From the NCBI GenBank assembly GCA_016766635.1, contig CP068473.1, positions 616,673 through 680,672 of the forward strand: a stretch of DNA of 64,000 nt, given 5' to 3'. Positions 45,986 to 54,530 of this stretch are shown here, in pieces. Source of the stretch: Candidatus Xiphinematobacter sp. GTDB lineage: Bacteria > Verrucomicrobiota > Verrucomicrobiia > Chthoniobacterales > Xiphinematobacteraceae. The position numbers were made by a program, and so were the translations under genes. The notes beneath the pieces were generated by a model. The model was not told where the DNA came from, searched no databases, and saw only the letters and a program-made list of their open reading frames with translations. Every line of letters begins with the position of its first letter. Within the stretch, counting starts at the first letter, position 1.

Positions 45986-47986
45986 ATGAGTTCCCCTGGT
46001 CTTCATAGCAGACTCCAATTCCTGGAACAGGGTATGCATCATGTCTTCGCCTGTGTAGCCTACGGAGTGATAGGCATCATTCGCTTACTTCCTCTTTCCA
46101 TCTGTTTTTTTATTGGGCAAATACTAGGCCTGGCTGCCTGGGGCACATTGCCAAGATACCGTAAACTAGCAAAGAAAAATATAATTCACGCTTTCCCAAA
46201 AAAGTACTCCAACTTTCAGGTTAATCGACTAGTCCTGCAACACTTTATAACAGCTGGTGCAAACTGTCTCAGCGCTTTAAAAATCCCTACTCTTAGCGAG
46301 CCACAGATCCACGCCTGCTCTTCTGTGGAAAACAAAGAGTTGATTCAGTCTTGTGTGGAAGCAGGTAGGGGAGTAGTGGCGGCTGTTAGCCATATGGGGA
46401 ATTGGGAGCTATTTGCCCAGTTAAACTCCTTCTTCCCGAATGTGCCTACCGGCGCCGTCTACCAGCCCCTACGGAGTAGGTGGGTTGATAACTTGGTCAA
46501 CAAGGGCCGCTGTAAACGTGGCTTGGTTCTGTTTAACCGGAAAAACGGATTTTCCGCCCCTATTACCATGCTGCGCCAGGGCGGAGTTGTAGGGGTACTA
46601 GTAGACCAACACGCTGGCGATGGAGGAATTTGGACTCCACTTTTTTACAGACTAGCATCAACCTCTCCCCTCGCCGCTACGCTTGCATGTAGAACTGGAG
46701 CAGCAGTACTTCCTATGGCCATCTTTACGGATGGGTTTGCTCGTTGGAGAATTTCGATCCGACATCCTATCTCATACCAACCAGGCTGTTCTAATAAGTT
46801 AACTGCGGATATCAATTGCGTTCTCGAATTGCAAATCCAAGAGTCGCCAAAAGATTGGTTCTGGGTCCATGATCGCTGGAAAATACCTAACCCAGACTTC
46901 TTGCTTTTCCAAAAAAGGCGAGGAACTTATCTCCCTAAGGGAACTAGAGAACACCTGTTCCCGTTTCGTATACTTGTCCGCTCTAGCAACTGGCTTGGGG
47001 ATGCTGTTATGAGCATTCCGGCAGTACAGGCCCTCAAAAAAGGCAGGGCAGATGCTAGAATTTCCGTCTTGGTGGCTGGGGAACTAGCTGCGCTCTGGCA
47101 TACGATAAAGGAGGTCGACGAGGTAATTCCGATTTCTAAGGGGGAGAGCCTTTGGAGCATCGCACACAAGCTGCGGGGTCGCTTTGAGGCTGCCATACTT
47201 TTTCCCAATTCTTGCAGATGTGCGTTAGAAGTTTTTCTGGCCGGTATTCCCCGTCGCGTTGGCTATCGAGGACATTACCGTTTTTGGCTGCTTAACCAGA
47301 TTGTAGAGGCGCCAAAGCAAGGGGCTGGCGTGGCTCCAAAACACCATTCAGAACATTACCTATGGATGGCAAAAGCACTCGGAGCACCTCCTCCGCAACT
47401 TTCCTCTCCTATCAGTCTTCCCCTAGTTCCATCAAGTCGCTTAATCGCTCCCACTCTTGGATTATGTCCAGGCGCAGCATACGGCCCCGCTAAGCATTGG
47501 CCAATGGATCGATTCCAAGAAGTGATCAGGGGAGTTTCCGAGGAAACGGGATACCGCTGGAAAGTCTTTGGTACTTCTAAGGACGCTTCTATTGTCAGGG
47601 CAATCGTGGCTGGTCTCCCAAAAGATATTGTACTGAATTACGTAGGGAAAACTGATCTCACTGTGTTGATCTCAGAGCTCTTGTCTATCCGCCTTCTTTT
47701 AACAAATGACACTGGGGTCATGCATCTAGCTGCCTTGTTAGGGATCCCTGTGGTAGCCATTTTTGGCTCTACAGAGCCTTTATTGACTGCTCCTCTCGGA
47801 AGAAAACACAGTGTACTGCGCCAACATGTGGAGTGTAGTCCTTGCTTTCTCCAAAGCTGCCCTATCGATTTTAGGTGTATGAAAGCGATTAGCGTAAGAC
47901 AGGTAAAAGAAGCGGTGTTTAAAGTTTTAGAATACCCAAACGGGGCGAGGAGTGATCTGCGCCACTCAACCACTGTGCCTTCCTAA
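45986..47986 (+). CDS. Fused lipid A acyltransferase (LpxL-like) and ADP-heptose:LPS heptosyltransferase (WaaF-like)
   Basis: A 666-residue two-domain enzyme. Residues about 20-310 form an HtrB/LpxL-type acyltransferase with an N-terminal hydrophobic anchor (VIGIIRLLPLSICFFIG), the catalytic HMGNWE (an H-x4-E box), and the acceptor motif VGVLVDQHAGDGG; WFWVHDRWK is typical of its end. Residues about 325-650 form a GT9 heptosyltransferase with RILVRSSNWLGDAVMSIPAVQALKK, CPGAAYGPAKHWP and LTNDTGVMHLAALLGIPVVAIFGSTEP. Lipid A acylation and core extension would be joined in one chain. The alternative of two genes read through is unlikely, since no stop or start signal separates them. Confidence 0.9.
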   Translation: MSSPGLHSRLQFLEQGMHHVFACVAYGVIGIIRLLPLSICFFIGQILGLAAWGTLPRYRKLAKKNIIHAFPKKYSNFQVNRLVLQHFITAGANCLSALKIPTLSEPQIHACSSVENKELIQSCVEAGRGVVAAVSHMGNWELFAQLNSFFPNVPTGAVYQPLRSRWVDNLVNKGRCKRGLVLFNRKNGFSAPITMLRQGGVVGVLVDQHAGDGGIWTPLFYRLASTSPLAATLACRTGAAVLPMAIFTDGFARWRISIRHPISYQPGCSNKLTADINCVLELQIQESPKDWFWVHDRWKIPNPDFLLFQKRRGTYLPKGTREHLFPFRILVRSSNWLGDAVMSIPAVQALKKGRADARISVLVAGELAALWHTIKEVDEVIPISKGESLWSIAHKLRGRFEAAILFPNSCRCALEVFLAGIPRRVGYRGHYRFWLLNQIVEAPKQGAGVAPKHHSEHYLWMAKALGAPPPQLSSPISLPLVPSSRLIAPTLGLCPGAAYGPAKHWPMDRFQEVIRGVSEETGYRWKVFGTSKDASIVRAIVAGLPKDIVLNYVGKTDLTVLISELLSIRLLLTNDTGVMHLAALLGIPVVAIFGSTEPLLTAPLGRKHSVLRQHVECSPCFLQSCPIDFRCMKAISVRQVKEAVFKVLEYPNGARSDLRHSTTVPS

Positions 47987-48432
47987 TGCAAGGCTACCCC
48001 CTCTTCGGAAACTTGAGAACCTGCTGCAGGATAATAACGGAAACGACCTGGTGCAACCTTTCTCACCTCCTCTAAGCGTTTCCCGGTTGTGCTGAACCAC
48101 ACGTGAACATTTGCTGGAAGAATAGAAAGCTCCTCAGCTATTTCCGATACACTAATCCCAGTATCGCCAGCTGACCGCAATATTTGCAGGATGCGTTCCT
48201 TTAACACACCTGGTTTCTGCACTCTCCTCTCTGCTCTTCTAGTTCTAGCAGGCCTTGTCATAGATTTGGGTGGACGCCCCCCCTTTCCAGCAGCAATTCC
48301 AGTGGGTAGATCGTCCAGAAGAGAAGCAATTTCAGCTTCCAGAGACTGCACTTGTTCCAAGAGCTTCTTCCGTTTTTCCGCTAAGGAAACGAGCGCCCGA
48401 ACGGTGGCTGGCGTAAACGACTCAATATTCAT
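47983..48432 (-). CDS. DNA-binding-like protein: coiled coil, AT-hook-type motif, winged-helix-like domain
   Basis: A 149-residue protein of unknown function. I use the ATG at 48432 (MNIESFTPATVRAL). Residues about 15-45 form a coiled coil (LAEKRKKLLEQVQSLEAEIASLL). A basic GGRPPKS segment like an AT-hook follows, then a basic RPARTRRAERR linker. The C-terminal part resembles a winged helix (KERILQILRSAGDTGISVSEIAEEL, then HVWFSTTGKRLEEVRKVAPGRFRYY). It looks like a small chromatin or regulatory protein. It overlaps the fusion gene by 4 bp tail to tail and lies 330 bp upstream of the sctC stop. Confidence 0.7.
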   Translation of the reverse strand: MNIESFTPATVRALVSLAEKRKKLLEQVQSLEAEIASLLDDLPTGIAAGKGGRPPKSMTRPARTRRAERRVQKPGVLKERILQILRSAGDTGISVSEIAEELSILPANVHVWFSTTGKRLEEVRKVAPGRFRYYPAAGSQVSEEGVALH

Positions 48433-48764
48433 TGACCTTGTTGTCATATTACCGGTTAACCCTTAGCCCCCTCTAAAGCCGTACCGCGCAGGCGCTCACG
48501 CTTGCCTTTCCTGCAAGCACGGTACAACACTAGGAAAATCTGGGAACACCCCCGCGAGGAGCATGGTACTACCCAGTTCAATTGTCCACAAGATCCTAAA
48601 GGATTTTATCCGAATGAAAAACGGATTGAATGACGCTAGCAAAAAGCTCTGCGGTGGCCAGGGAGGGCCCGAGATGCCTTCCTCTCAGGAAGGTCGAGAA
48701 GCAAACCTCGACTCGTCCATCAGCTATATAGAGGGCATAAATTTATCTTATACCATTGCAGGTT
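48433..48764. other. Intergenic region between sctC and the winged-helix gene
   Basis: A 332-bp stretch downstream of sctC and upstream of the winged-helix-like gene. A plus-strand frame (48563-48883) crosses into sctC but has no recognisable features. Nothing else is supported. Confidence 0.45.
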
Positions 48765-50645
48765 TCAGTGCTGTCTGTGCGCAATGGTGGCTCTTGCGAA
48801 GTCCTCGTGGGAAGTTCCCGCACGCCCTCCGTGCCGTGTGGAACGAAAGTACTGACTGTAATCCCTTAAGGTTCTGGAGTTAATGTCGACGATCCTCGGT
48901 GTAATAAGAAACAACCGCTCCACCACCAAATTTCTACGAGTATTTGAGGAGAAGAAGAAGCCCAGAATAGGAACCCGATTCAACCAGGGATATCCGCCGC
49001 GTTCCCGTACATCTACCTTGCGATACAACCCTCCGATTAGGAGGCTTTGGTCCTTGCGGACGATGGACTGTGTAATAAGCTGAGAACGGTGTACCATTGG
49101 TAGGGAAGCTGCCCTCTGTTTCGAGTCGAAGGAACCATCTTCTACTTTGACTTGCATATAAATTTGCGGTTGTTTTTTGTGCATCATTATATGCGGAACC
49201 ACCTCTAACCTTAAGTCAGCGCTTACATTAAACATGTTACTCACATAATTGCCCTGCACAGATTGATAGAATGTATCTGCGCTGCCGATGGAGGCGCCAA
49301 AGTTATCCAGCGTAACTATAGTAGGGCGTGACAAAATTTTTGCCTTCTTGTTCTTTTCTAGAAAATTTAGTGCTGCAGTAACAACGCTAGTGCCAAAGAT
49401 ACCTTTTATGTTCAAATTACCGTTATGCCTGGCGAGGGGCTCCCCTGTTATACTACTTGCCACCCCAGCGACTCCTCCCACACTTGCGTTGATGCTGCTT
49501 AGTCCCAAGGCCCGAGAGGCGTGGATGTCTACATCTACAATAGCGGCTGAAATTTCAATTACCCGTATAGGAACATCCAGTTTAGCGATAGCCGCTCTAT
49601 AAAACGGCATGTTTTCCCGAACGTCCCGGATGACTACGGCATTGGCGCGTACACTCGCTGCAATGGAAGCACCGCCGTCGGGAGAAGAGGCTGGGTCAAA
49701 GCCATCATTGAGTGCTAGATTTTTGGCTGGAGAAACAGTGGAAACGTTGCGGAAGCCCTCCCGTCCTCCACTTTGTCCTATACTAACAGGAAAGGCATGG
49801 ACCATCCGTTTGCCGCTTGGCCACTCACCGTGAACACCGGAAATTGGACCAGGACTTGCCATATTCCCAAGAGTTCCTGAGGAGGAGACTGGAAACTTTT
49901 CTGTCTTCAGGCGTGCGTGGTTTAGATTTAAGCCTCCCAAAATAAGTTTGGAGAGAGTGGTAGCGACCCCTTCGATGCATACGCCGTTAGAAAGGTCTAC
50001 ATCATAAGCCCAAGCGTAATTGAGAGGGAATACTTGGATCACCAACTCATTTGTCTGTTTATAAGCGCTCTGTGCCTCCAATGTATGGAGTACCGTCTGG
50101 GCAATCTCTATGTACTTTGGGGGGCCATTGAGTACCACCATAGGGGTGTTAGGAATGTGATGGATGGAGGCTCCCAGGGAGAGTATCCCGATCTTTTCTA
50201 CCGTCCTTATTGCCTGTGTAACGGGTAAATATCTTAGCGTACACACTGCTGTTTTGCTCTCTGTATTGGAATAGAAGTAGATCTGTCCATTGTAATAAAG
50301 CCAATCTAACCCGTACGCACGGCAGATTTGATGCAGGAAGTGTTTTGGCCCCAACCCTATAAACTTCCCGCTGACTTTTCCATGAATGGCTGGGCTAAGA
50401 ACGATTCTAAGGTTTGTTTGCTCTCCGAATTCCCTCAAGATATCTCCTATAGTACTGTGATCAGCCAAAATGCTGACAGAGCCCGTTAGCCAGTGAGTAT
50501 CACCGTGGCTTTCCCACAGGCTAGATCCGTCGGAAGAGGTAGCCGACCAAGCGGCAGGCGTTCTAGTACTGATGGAGCTCATCAAGACCAGAGCGAACCC
50601 CAACAGCACACGTAAGAGAGTCAAGGTTTCCAAGGTTTCCATCAT
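48765..50645 (-). CDS. sctC: Type III secretion outer-membrane secretin SctC
   Basis: Outer-membrane ring of the injectisome, 626 residues. After a hydrophobic signal (LLRVLLGFALVLMSS) comes an N0 domain (STIGDILREFGEQTNLRIVLSPAIHGKVSG), which also has the IYFYSN-type strand. N1 and N3 domains follow (TVEKIGILSLG, NAVVIRDVRENMPFYRAAIAKLD), separated by a glycine/serine-rich linker. The secretin domain has AKILSRPTIVTLDN, LRLEVVPHIM, LIGGLYRKVDVRERGGYPWLNRVPILGFFF and ERLFLITPRIVD. The pattern fits YscC/EscC/HrcC rather than a type II or pilus secretin. It is the last gene of an eight-gene minus-strand block. Its start overlaps the CesT-like gene (ATGA). Confidence 0.92.
   Translation of the reverse strand: MMETLETLTLLRVLLGFALVLMSSISTRTPAAWSATSSDGSSLWESHGDTHWLTGSVSILADHSTIGDILREFGEQTNLRIVLSPAIHGKVSGKFIGLGPKHFLHQICRAYGLDWLYYNGQIYFYSNTESKTAVCTLRYLPVTQAIRTVEKIGILSLGASIHHIPNTPMVVLNGPPKYIEIAQTVLHTLEAQSAYKQTNELVIQVFPLNYAWAYDVDLSNGVCIEGVATTLSKLILGGLNLNHARLKTEKFPVSSSGTLGNMASPGPISGVHGEWPSGKRMVHAFPVSIGQSGGREGFRNVSTVSPAKNLALNDGFDPASSPDGGASIAASVRANAVVIRDVRENMPFYRAAIAKLDVPIRVIEISAAIVDVDIHASRALGLSSINASVGGVAGVASSITGEPLARHNGNLNIKGIFGTSVVTAALNFLEKNKKAKILSRPTIVTLDNFGASIGSADTFYQSVQGNYVSNMFNVSADLRLEVVPHIMMHKKQPQIYMQVKVEDGSFDSKQRAASLPMVHRSQLITQSIVRKDQSLLIGGLYRKVDVRERGGYPWLNRVPILGFFFSSNTRRNLVVERLFLITPRIVDINSRTLRDYSQYFRSTRHGGRAGTSHEDFARATIAHRQH
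50622..50639. repeat. 9-bp tandem duplication in the sctC signal peptide
   Basis: CAAGGTTTC occurs at 50622-50630 and 50631-50639, in frame, doubling the ETL motif (METLETLTLL) right after the start codon. Confidence 0.9.
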
Positions 50646-51178
50646 AGAAAACTATCTCTCCCCGTACAACCAGCTCTAGTGGCCTCTGCACGCCAAAATT
50701 CAAGCTCTTTCAAAAACAGACTAATACTTGATTCCAAGTCCTTCTGGTGCACAAGGCGCGGAACCCGCCTCCACAGGATCAACATGTCTTTATCTTTTTC
50801 ATAGGACATAATGCTTACCAGGGTATCCCATACCCTGGAAGCCTCGCTCACAAGATAAGAAAGCACCTTGCCTTCACAGTTAGAAACCTCCGTGGCAACC
50901 GCCCCACTGACAAACCATCGGCTTTTATGCCGATGTACTTGGATAGGTAAGCGCCCATCCACTATGAGATTAATCGGAAGTAGTAGACTGCCGTCCGGTT
51001 TCTTGACCCCAAGTATCTTGAGTAGCAACACGAGTAGCTCGGAATCTGCACTTTGAAGAGATATGCTGTTCACGCTGCCCACTGTCCCATATGCGAGACT
51101 CTGCGTCACTTCCTGTATATACCCATTTCCAATTCCCAGAACCTTCTTCCCGCCGACAAGAAATGTGTCAGACGTCAT
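50642..51178 (-). CDS. CesT-like type III secretion chaperone (candidate)
   Basis: A 178-residue product if started at the ATG at 51178 (MTSDTFLVGG); the frame opens at 51502. No exact match is recalled, but residues about 50-170 follow the CesT/Tir chaperone layout. Helix 1 is SADSELLVLLLKILG, a strand pair is INLIVDGRLPIQVH and RWFVSGAVATEV, helix 2 is VLSYLVSEASRVWDTLVSI, then ILWRRVPRLVHQKDLESS leads into a final amphipathic helix LFLKELEFWRAE. Its place between SctD and SctC, with an ATGA overlap to sctC, supports a role in type III secretion. In Chlamydia a chaperone gene similarly neighbours cdsD. The assignment is an inference. Confidence 0.5.
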   Translation of the reverse strand: MTSDTFLVGGKKVLGIGNGYIQEVTQSLAYGTVGSVNSISLQSADSELLVLLLKILGVKKPDGSLLLPINLIVDGRLPIQVHRHKSRWFVSGAVATEVSNCEGKVLSYLVSEASRVWDTLVSIMSYEKDKDMLILWRRVPRLVHQKDLESSISLFLKELEFWRAEATRAGCTGRDSFL

Positions 51179-51604
51179 TTTGCCGCCAGGGCAGGATTCC
51201 CCCGTTACACCAATGTGATGCTGTTGTCGGAGGGTGTGACCGTGCCCCACACTTTTTCTAGATTTAAATAGGCCGGGGCTGTGACGCCTCTCTCCTGGCC
51301 CTGTGACAGAAAATTTTGGCAAGCAGCCCACTTTCGCTTCCCTTACGGGTGTTCTGGCAAGGCAAATAGGTAAGTGCGCACGGGATTCTGCAGTGTCGCC
51401 CTTCTTGTAGTTAGCCTCCATCGATATGTAGAGGCAGACTGCTACACCTGTGACACCCTCAGCGGGATCAGGACCACTTCCTATCAAAAAGTACTTCGCC
51501 ACCGGGAGCCGGATTTTTCAACGGAACCCGCAGTGGACCACACTATACCGTACCTCCTCCAGTAGGAGAAAGGAAAAATTCTGTCACCGCATTCTACTGC
51601 AACC

Positions 51605-51877
51605 TTACTCGTCGCGTGCGCAAGGGGGAATAAATGCGTTCTTGGTAATTTCTATAGCTAGGTCGATTGCCTGTTTTATAAGCTGGCCCTGTGATGGATC
51701 GGTAGACCCAGCTTCAGCCTGTTCCTGACGCCAGTGTTCTAGCAACTGAAGCACCCGCTTACGCTCAGAACCTGTGCATTCTCTATGAATGCGGTCGGCG
51801 AGTTCTGTAAAAAAGATGAAAATCGGCTCCGGGGCAGATCCCACTCCAACTCCATCCTCCCCAAAAAGTGGCGTCAT
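51605..51877 (-). CDS. Small unknown protein of the type III secretion block
   Basis: A 90-residue protein starting 13 bp after the sctD stop. The N-terminal third is glycine-rich, the middle is helical and charged (ELADRIHRECTGSERKRVLQLLEHWRQEQAE), and the end is another helix (GQLIKQAIDLAIEITKNAF). I recognise no family. Its size, helical content and position suggest a small structural or co-chaperone protein of the injectisome (SctE-like, SctH-like or other), but this is only context. Confidence 0.5.
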   Translation of the reverse strand: MTPLFGEDGVGVGSAPEPIFIFFTELADRIHRECTGSERKRVLQLLEHWRQEQAEAGSTDPSQGQLIKQAIDLAIEITKNAFIPPCARDE

Positions 51878-51890
51878 GGCATAAACAAGC

Positions 51891-53372
51891 CTAGTCCAGC
51901 CCAGAAACGGGGAGTCTTAGGGCACCCTCCGGGCTATTCAATAGGAGCATGCTGGGGGTAATCTCTTTCAGTATATATCCATCCCTCAGCCTAGCACCTT
52001 GGAAGAACTTTGACCCATCCGAAAGAGCAACCCACGGTCCTGTAGTACCAGAAACTCCCACAATGCGAGACGGAAAAAAGTCTTTGGAAGCGACTCTCAC
52101 CACAGCACTGCTATTCACTCTATCGATAATAGGGATCCATGAAACATATCTTTCTCGCACTTTGGTCATCCAAGCATTCCATTGCCCTTGTTGTTCTTTT
52201 GGCAGGCTTCCAGCTAAGAGCACACTATTTTCGGATGCAACTGGCTGCACCTGTCGTAGCCCACGCTGGCGCAACTCTGCCTGTAGGGTCTTCGCCAACC
52301 GGTTTCCGAAGATGATCCTACAGCAGTGATTTCGGATAATTGGCAACTCACGAGCGACACGAGGGAGAAACTCGTGCCACATTCTGTCGTTCTGCAGATA
52401 ACCACTCCAGAAGGCAATTCCCCCCGGGGCTATGCACACGCGGAGAGATAGTCCAGAAAGTTGCGCTAGCATGGCTGCCGAGGCCTCTAACTGGGCAAGG
52501 TCGAAAACTTGATAGTGCAAGGGAGGTGAGAAACGACTTGCGATTCCTCGTGCTACAGCACTTTCAGTTCCACCTCTGACCCATATCCTAAGCTGTGACT
52601 TGCCGCCTTGTACATCTAATGAACAAACTACTCCTTCGTTCATATCCCTAGAGAGTTGAGTTGCTGCCTTAGCTTCCAGAGGGAACAAGCTTGGATCAAT
52701 AGACTCAGGAGCAGATAGACGAGGAACAACGGCTAGGCCCGAATTTCCTAGCTCTGACTTTTTTGGAGGAACAACTTTTCCCAAAAGATCAAGCCTGTCC
52801 ATCTCTCGCGTTCCCATCCCTTTTTCTTTCCCAAGATGCCTGGATACCCCCAAGATAGTAAAAGCAAGCAGCGTACCTGCCACTGCTGCGGTGATAAACA
52901 GCAAAGCATCGGTGCTCTTCTTACCCTTTCCTATTGGAAGAGCTTTGCGTGCCACGTTAGGGTTACCCTGCTTTCCGGAGGAAAGGCCTCCGCCCGAGAA
53001 GCCATGGGTAGGAGGCCACTTCTCTTCGGAAGAGCAGCGGGGCGACCCCACTGCCAGATGCGTATCCCCAACGGTGATGATTTGCTTAGCACCGTCAAGC
53101 AGCTCCACATCATCTTTAACAGAGACCATGTCCAGCCAGACCGCCCCTTGTAGTGGACGCAAAACCACCCCGTGCCCCACGGGGGCGAGCCACGCATGCT
53201 TCGGAACTACCCGAGGATCAAATAGACTTAAATCACACTCCCCACCGCTTCCAATGATAAGGCCCCCCTCCGGGATTTCCATCTCAGCACCTTCATGGGG
53301 GCCAGTCAACACCCTAACGATAAACCGAACCCCACCTACTCCCGGTCCTTCACATCTTCTAGGCTCCTTCAC
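51891..53372 (-). CDS. sctD: Type III secretion inner-membrane ring protein SctD with FHA domain
   Basis: Outer component of the inner-membrane ring, 493 residues. The N-terminal cytoplasmic FHA domain (about 15-110; EIPEGGLIIGSGGECDLSLFDPRVVPKHAWL) is followed by a proline/glycine-rich linker. One transmembrane helix lies near 153-175 (ALLFITAAVAGTLLAFTILGV), and a long periplasmic part has repeated BON/ring-building-like domains (SVRC-type SLRVCIAPGGIAFWSGYLQND). This is the YscD/PrgH/CdsD layout. It stands between the SctI-like gene and a small unknown gene, all on the same strand. Confidence 0.87.
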   Translation of the reverse strand: MKEPRRCEGPGVGGVRFIVRVLTGPHEGAEMEIPEGGLIIGSGGECDLSLFDPRVVPKHAWLAPVGHGVVLRPLQGAVWLDMVSVKDDVELLDGAKQIITVGDTHLAVGSPRCSSEEKWPPTHGFSGGGLSSGKQGNPNVARKALPIGKGKKSTDALLFITAAVAGTLLAFTILGVSRHLGKEKGMGTREMDRLDLLGKVVPPKKSELGNSGLAVVPRLSAPESIDPSLFPLEAKAATQLSRDMNEGVVCSLDVQGGKSQLRIWVRGGTESAVARGIASRFSPPLHYQVFDLAQLEASAAMLAQLSGLSLRVCIAPGGIAFWSGYLQNDRMWHEFLPRVARELPIIRNHCCRIIFGNRLAKTLQAELRQRGLRQVQPVASENSVLLAGSLPKEQQGQWNAWMTKVRERYVSWIPIIDRVNSSAVVRVASKDFFPSRIVGVSGTTGPWVALSDGSKFFQGARLRDGYILKEITPSMLLLNSPEGALRLPVSGLD

Positions 53373-53446
53373 TCAACAAATAGCCCTAGCCCTTTACAAT
53401 ACGAAACACGAGACGTTCCAAGACTGATTTGGGAGATCTATGCAAG

Positions 53447-53704
53447 CTAGACTTGATTACTAAGAAGAGTTTGCACACCAGCGGCGAGTTTTCCGGATAA
53501 CGCAGACACGAGACTCCAATGGCAAGTATACATCCCCCACCACTGCTCCATTTCAACTAACTTCTCCGCAGTCAATTCTCCGTCCAAAATCTGCTCAAGA
53601 AGCTGCCTCTGCTCATCGTTACCGATGCTTCCCTGAGAACTTCCCTGGAAGCACTCGCTCCCAACCGCTTCTTTCCCCGATATGGGCGAAAAGGAAATGG
53701 CCAT
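53447..53704 (-). CDS. SctI-like inner rod protein (candidate)
   Basis: An 85-residue protein. The N-terminal half is polar (SPISGKEAVGSECFQGSSQ), and the C-terminal 25 residues form an amphipathic helix ending ALSGKLAAGVQTLLSNQ, much like the C-terminus of YscI/PrgJ inner-rod proteins. It comes after the SctF-like, SctG-like and unknown genes, matching the yscF-G-H-I order of Yersinia. Assignment rests on size, C-terminal pattern and order only. Confidence 0.45.
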   Translation of the reverse strand: MAISFSPISGKEAVGSECFQGSSQGSIGNDEQRQLLEQILDGELTAEKLVEMEQWWGMYTCHWSLVSALSGKLAAGVQTLLSNQV

Positions 53705-53756
53705 GCCTCTCTAAATAATTAACTCTTCGGATTGTACAGTAAATAATGGGAAAACT

Positions 53757-54071
53757 TCACTTTTTCTGCTTCTTCAATTCTGCAATTTCTCTCTCCCCTT
53801 CTTGGATGCCCATTTGTACCTGGTTCAAAAAGTGTCTAAGGAGATCCTGCTGAAGGTCCCTGACTATCTCCCCTTCCGAGACACTGGAAAAATACTCCTC
53901 TAGGGATTGAGTCCCGCCAAGTTTGCCCTCGCTAACCAGCTTTTGATGGACGACAGAGTCCAACAGCTCTTGAGAAGGAAGCTCTTCTAACCTAGACTTA
54001 CCTCCCCCAGTTCGACTTCTACTAGAGGGAAAAGAAGGAAAGGGAAGCGGAACAGGTGCGAGACAAAACAC
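53757..54071 (-). CDS. Unknown protein at the SctH position of the type III block
   Basis: A 104-residue frame beginning with a GTG at 54071. The first 30 residues are proline- and serine-rich. The rest is helical and charged (SQELLDSVVHQKL, then EIVRDLQQDLLRHFLNQVQMGIQEGEREI). It lies between the SctG-like and SctI-like genes, where yscH (YopR) lies in Yersinia. I do not recognise homology. The true start is uncertain because the frame lacks an ATG. Confidence 0.45.
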   Translation of the reverse strand: MFCLAPVPLPFPSFPSSRSRTGGGKSRLEELPSQELLDSVVHQKLVSEGKLGGTQSLEEYFSSVSEGEIVRDLQQDLLRHFLNQVQMGIQEGEREIAELKKQKK

Positions 54072-54114
54072 GGGGCAGGAATCCTTGATAGAATGCAGAT
54101 GGATTTGCCTTTTA

Positions 54115-54483
54115 CTACGAGTTCTCGGACCACCCAGTTAAGTTGCTGTGTCTCTTGTAACCCGTCTGGTTGAAAGCCTCCACCTGGCTGGCTTGTAAGA
54201 TTTGGGTTCTCAGAGCCTGAAGTGCCCGTACCATCTTTAGAAACGGCGTGCCCAGCAGATCCTGGCGAAGCGCCAATTCTGACAGGAGCCTTTCAGCCTC
54301 CCCCATCTCGTTATTGAGCATGTAGAACTGAGACAAGCCGAGTAACGGGTAGGCTGCATCTGGCTCTATAGCGCGGAGCAACTGAAGGAGCTGAAAAGAT
54401 TCCGCGTGCAGCCCGCAACCCAGCCCCATCAGGCTGATCTCCATCAATAAACATCGTAACTTGGCCGGCATCACTAGATTCAC
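54115..54483 (-). CDS. SctG-like TPR chaperone of the needle subunit (candidate)
   Basis: A 122-residue helical protein. The helices fit tetratricopeptide repeats (LQLLRAIEPDAAYPLLGLSQFYMLNNEMGEAERLLSELA), and the layout resembles YscG/PscG/CdsG and the HrpB1 group, which bind the needle subunit before export. It lies directly after the SctF-like gene, as yscG does after yscF. I list it from the GTG at 54483; the ATG at 54471 is an alternative and would remove four residues. Confidence 0.55.
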   Translation of the reverse strand: MNLVMPAKLRCLLMEISLMGLGCGLHAESFQLLQLLRAIEPDAAYPLLGLSQFYMLNNEMGEAERLLSELALRQDLLGTPFLKMVRALQALRTQILQASQVEAFNQTGYKRHSNLTGWSENS

Positions 54484-54530
54484 TTCCCGTTCTCACTTTT
54501 TGGAATGGGAATGACCGCCGCAGGCCAGGC

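Noticed and set aside
48563-48883. Plus-strand frame of 106 codons at the end of sctC
   Set aside because: It runs antisense into sctC, has mixed composition and no recognisable domain or ribosome-binding site.
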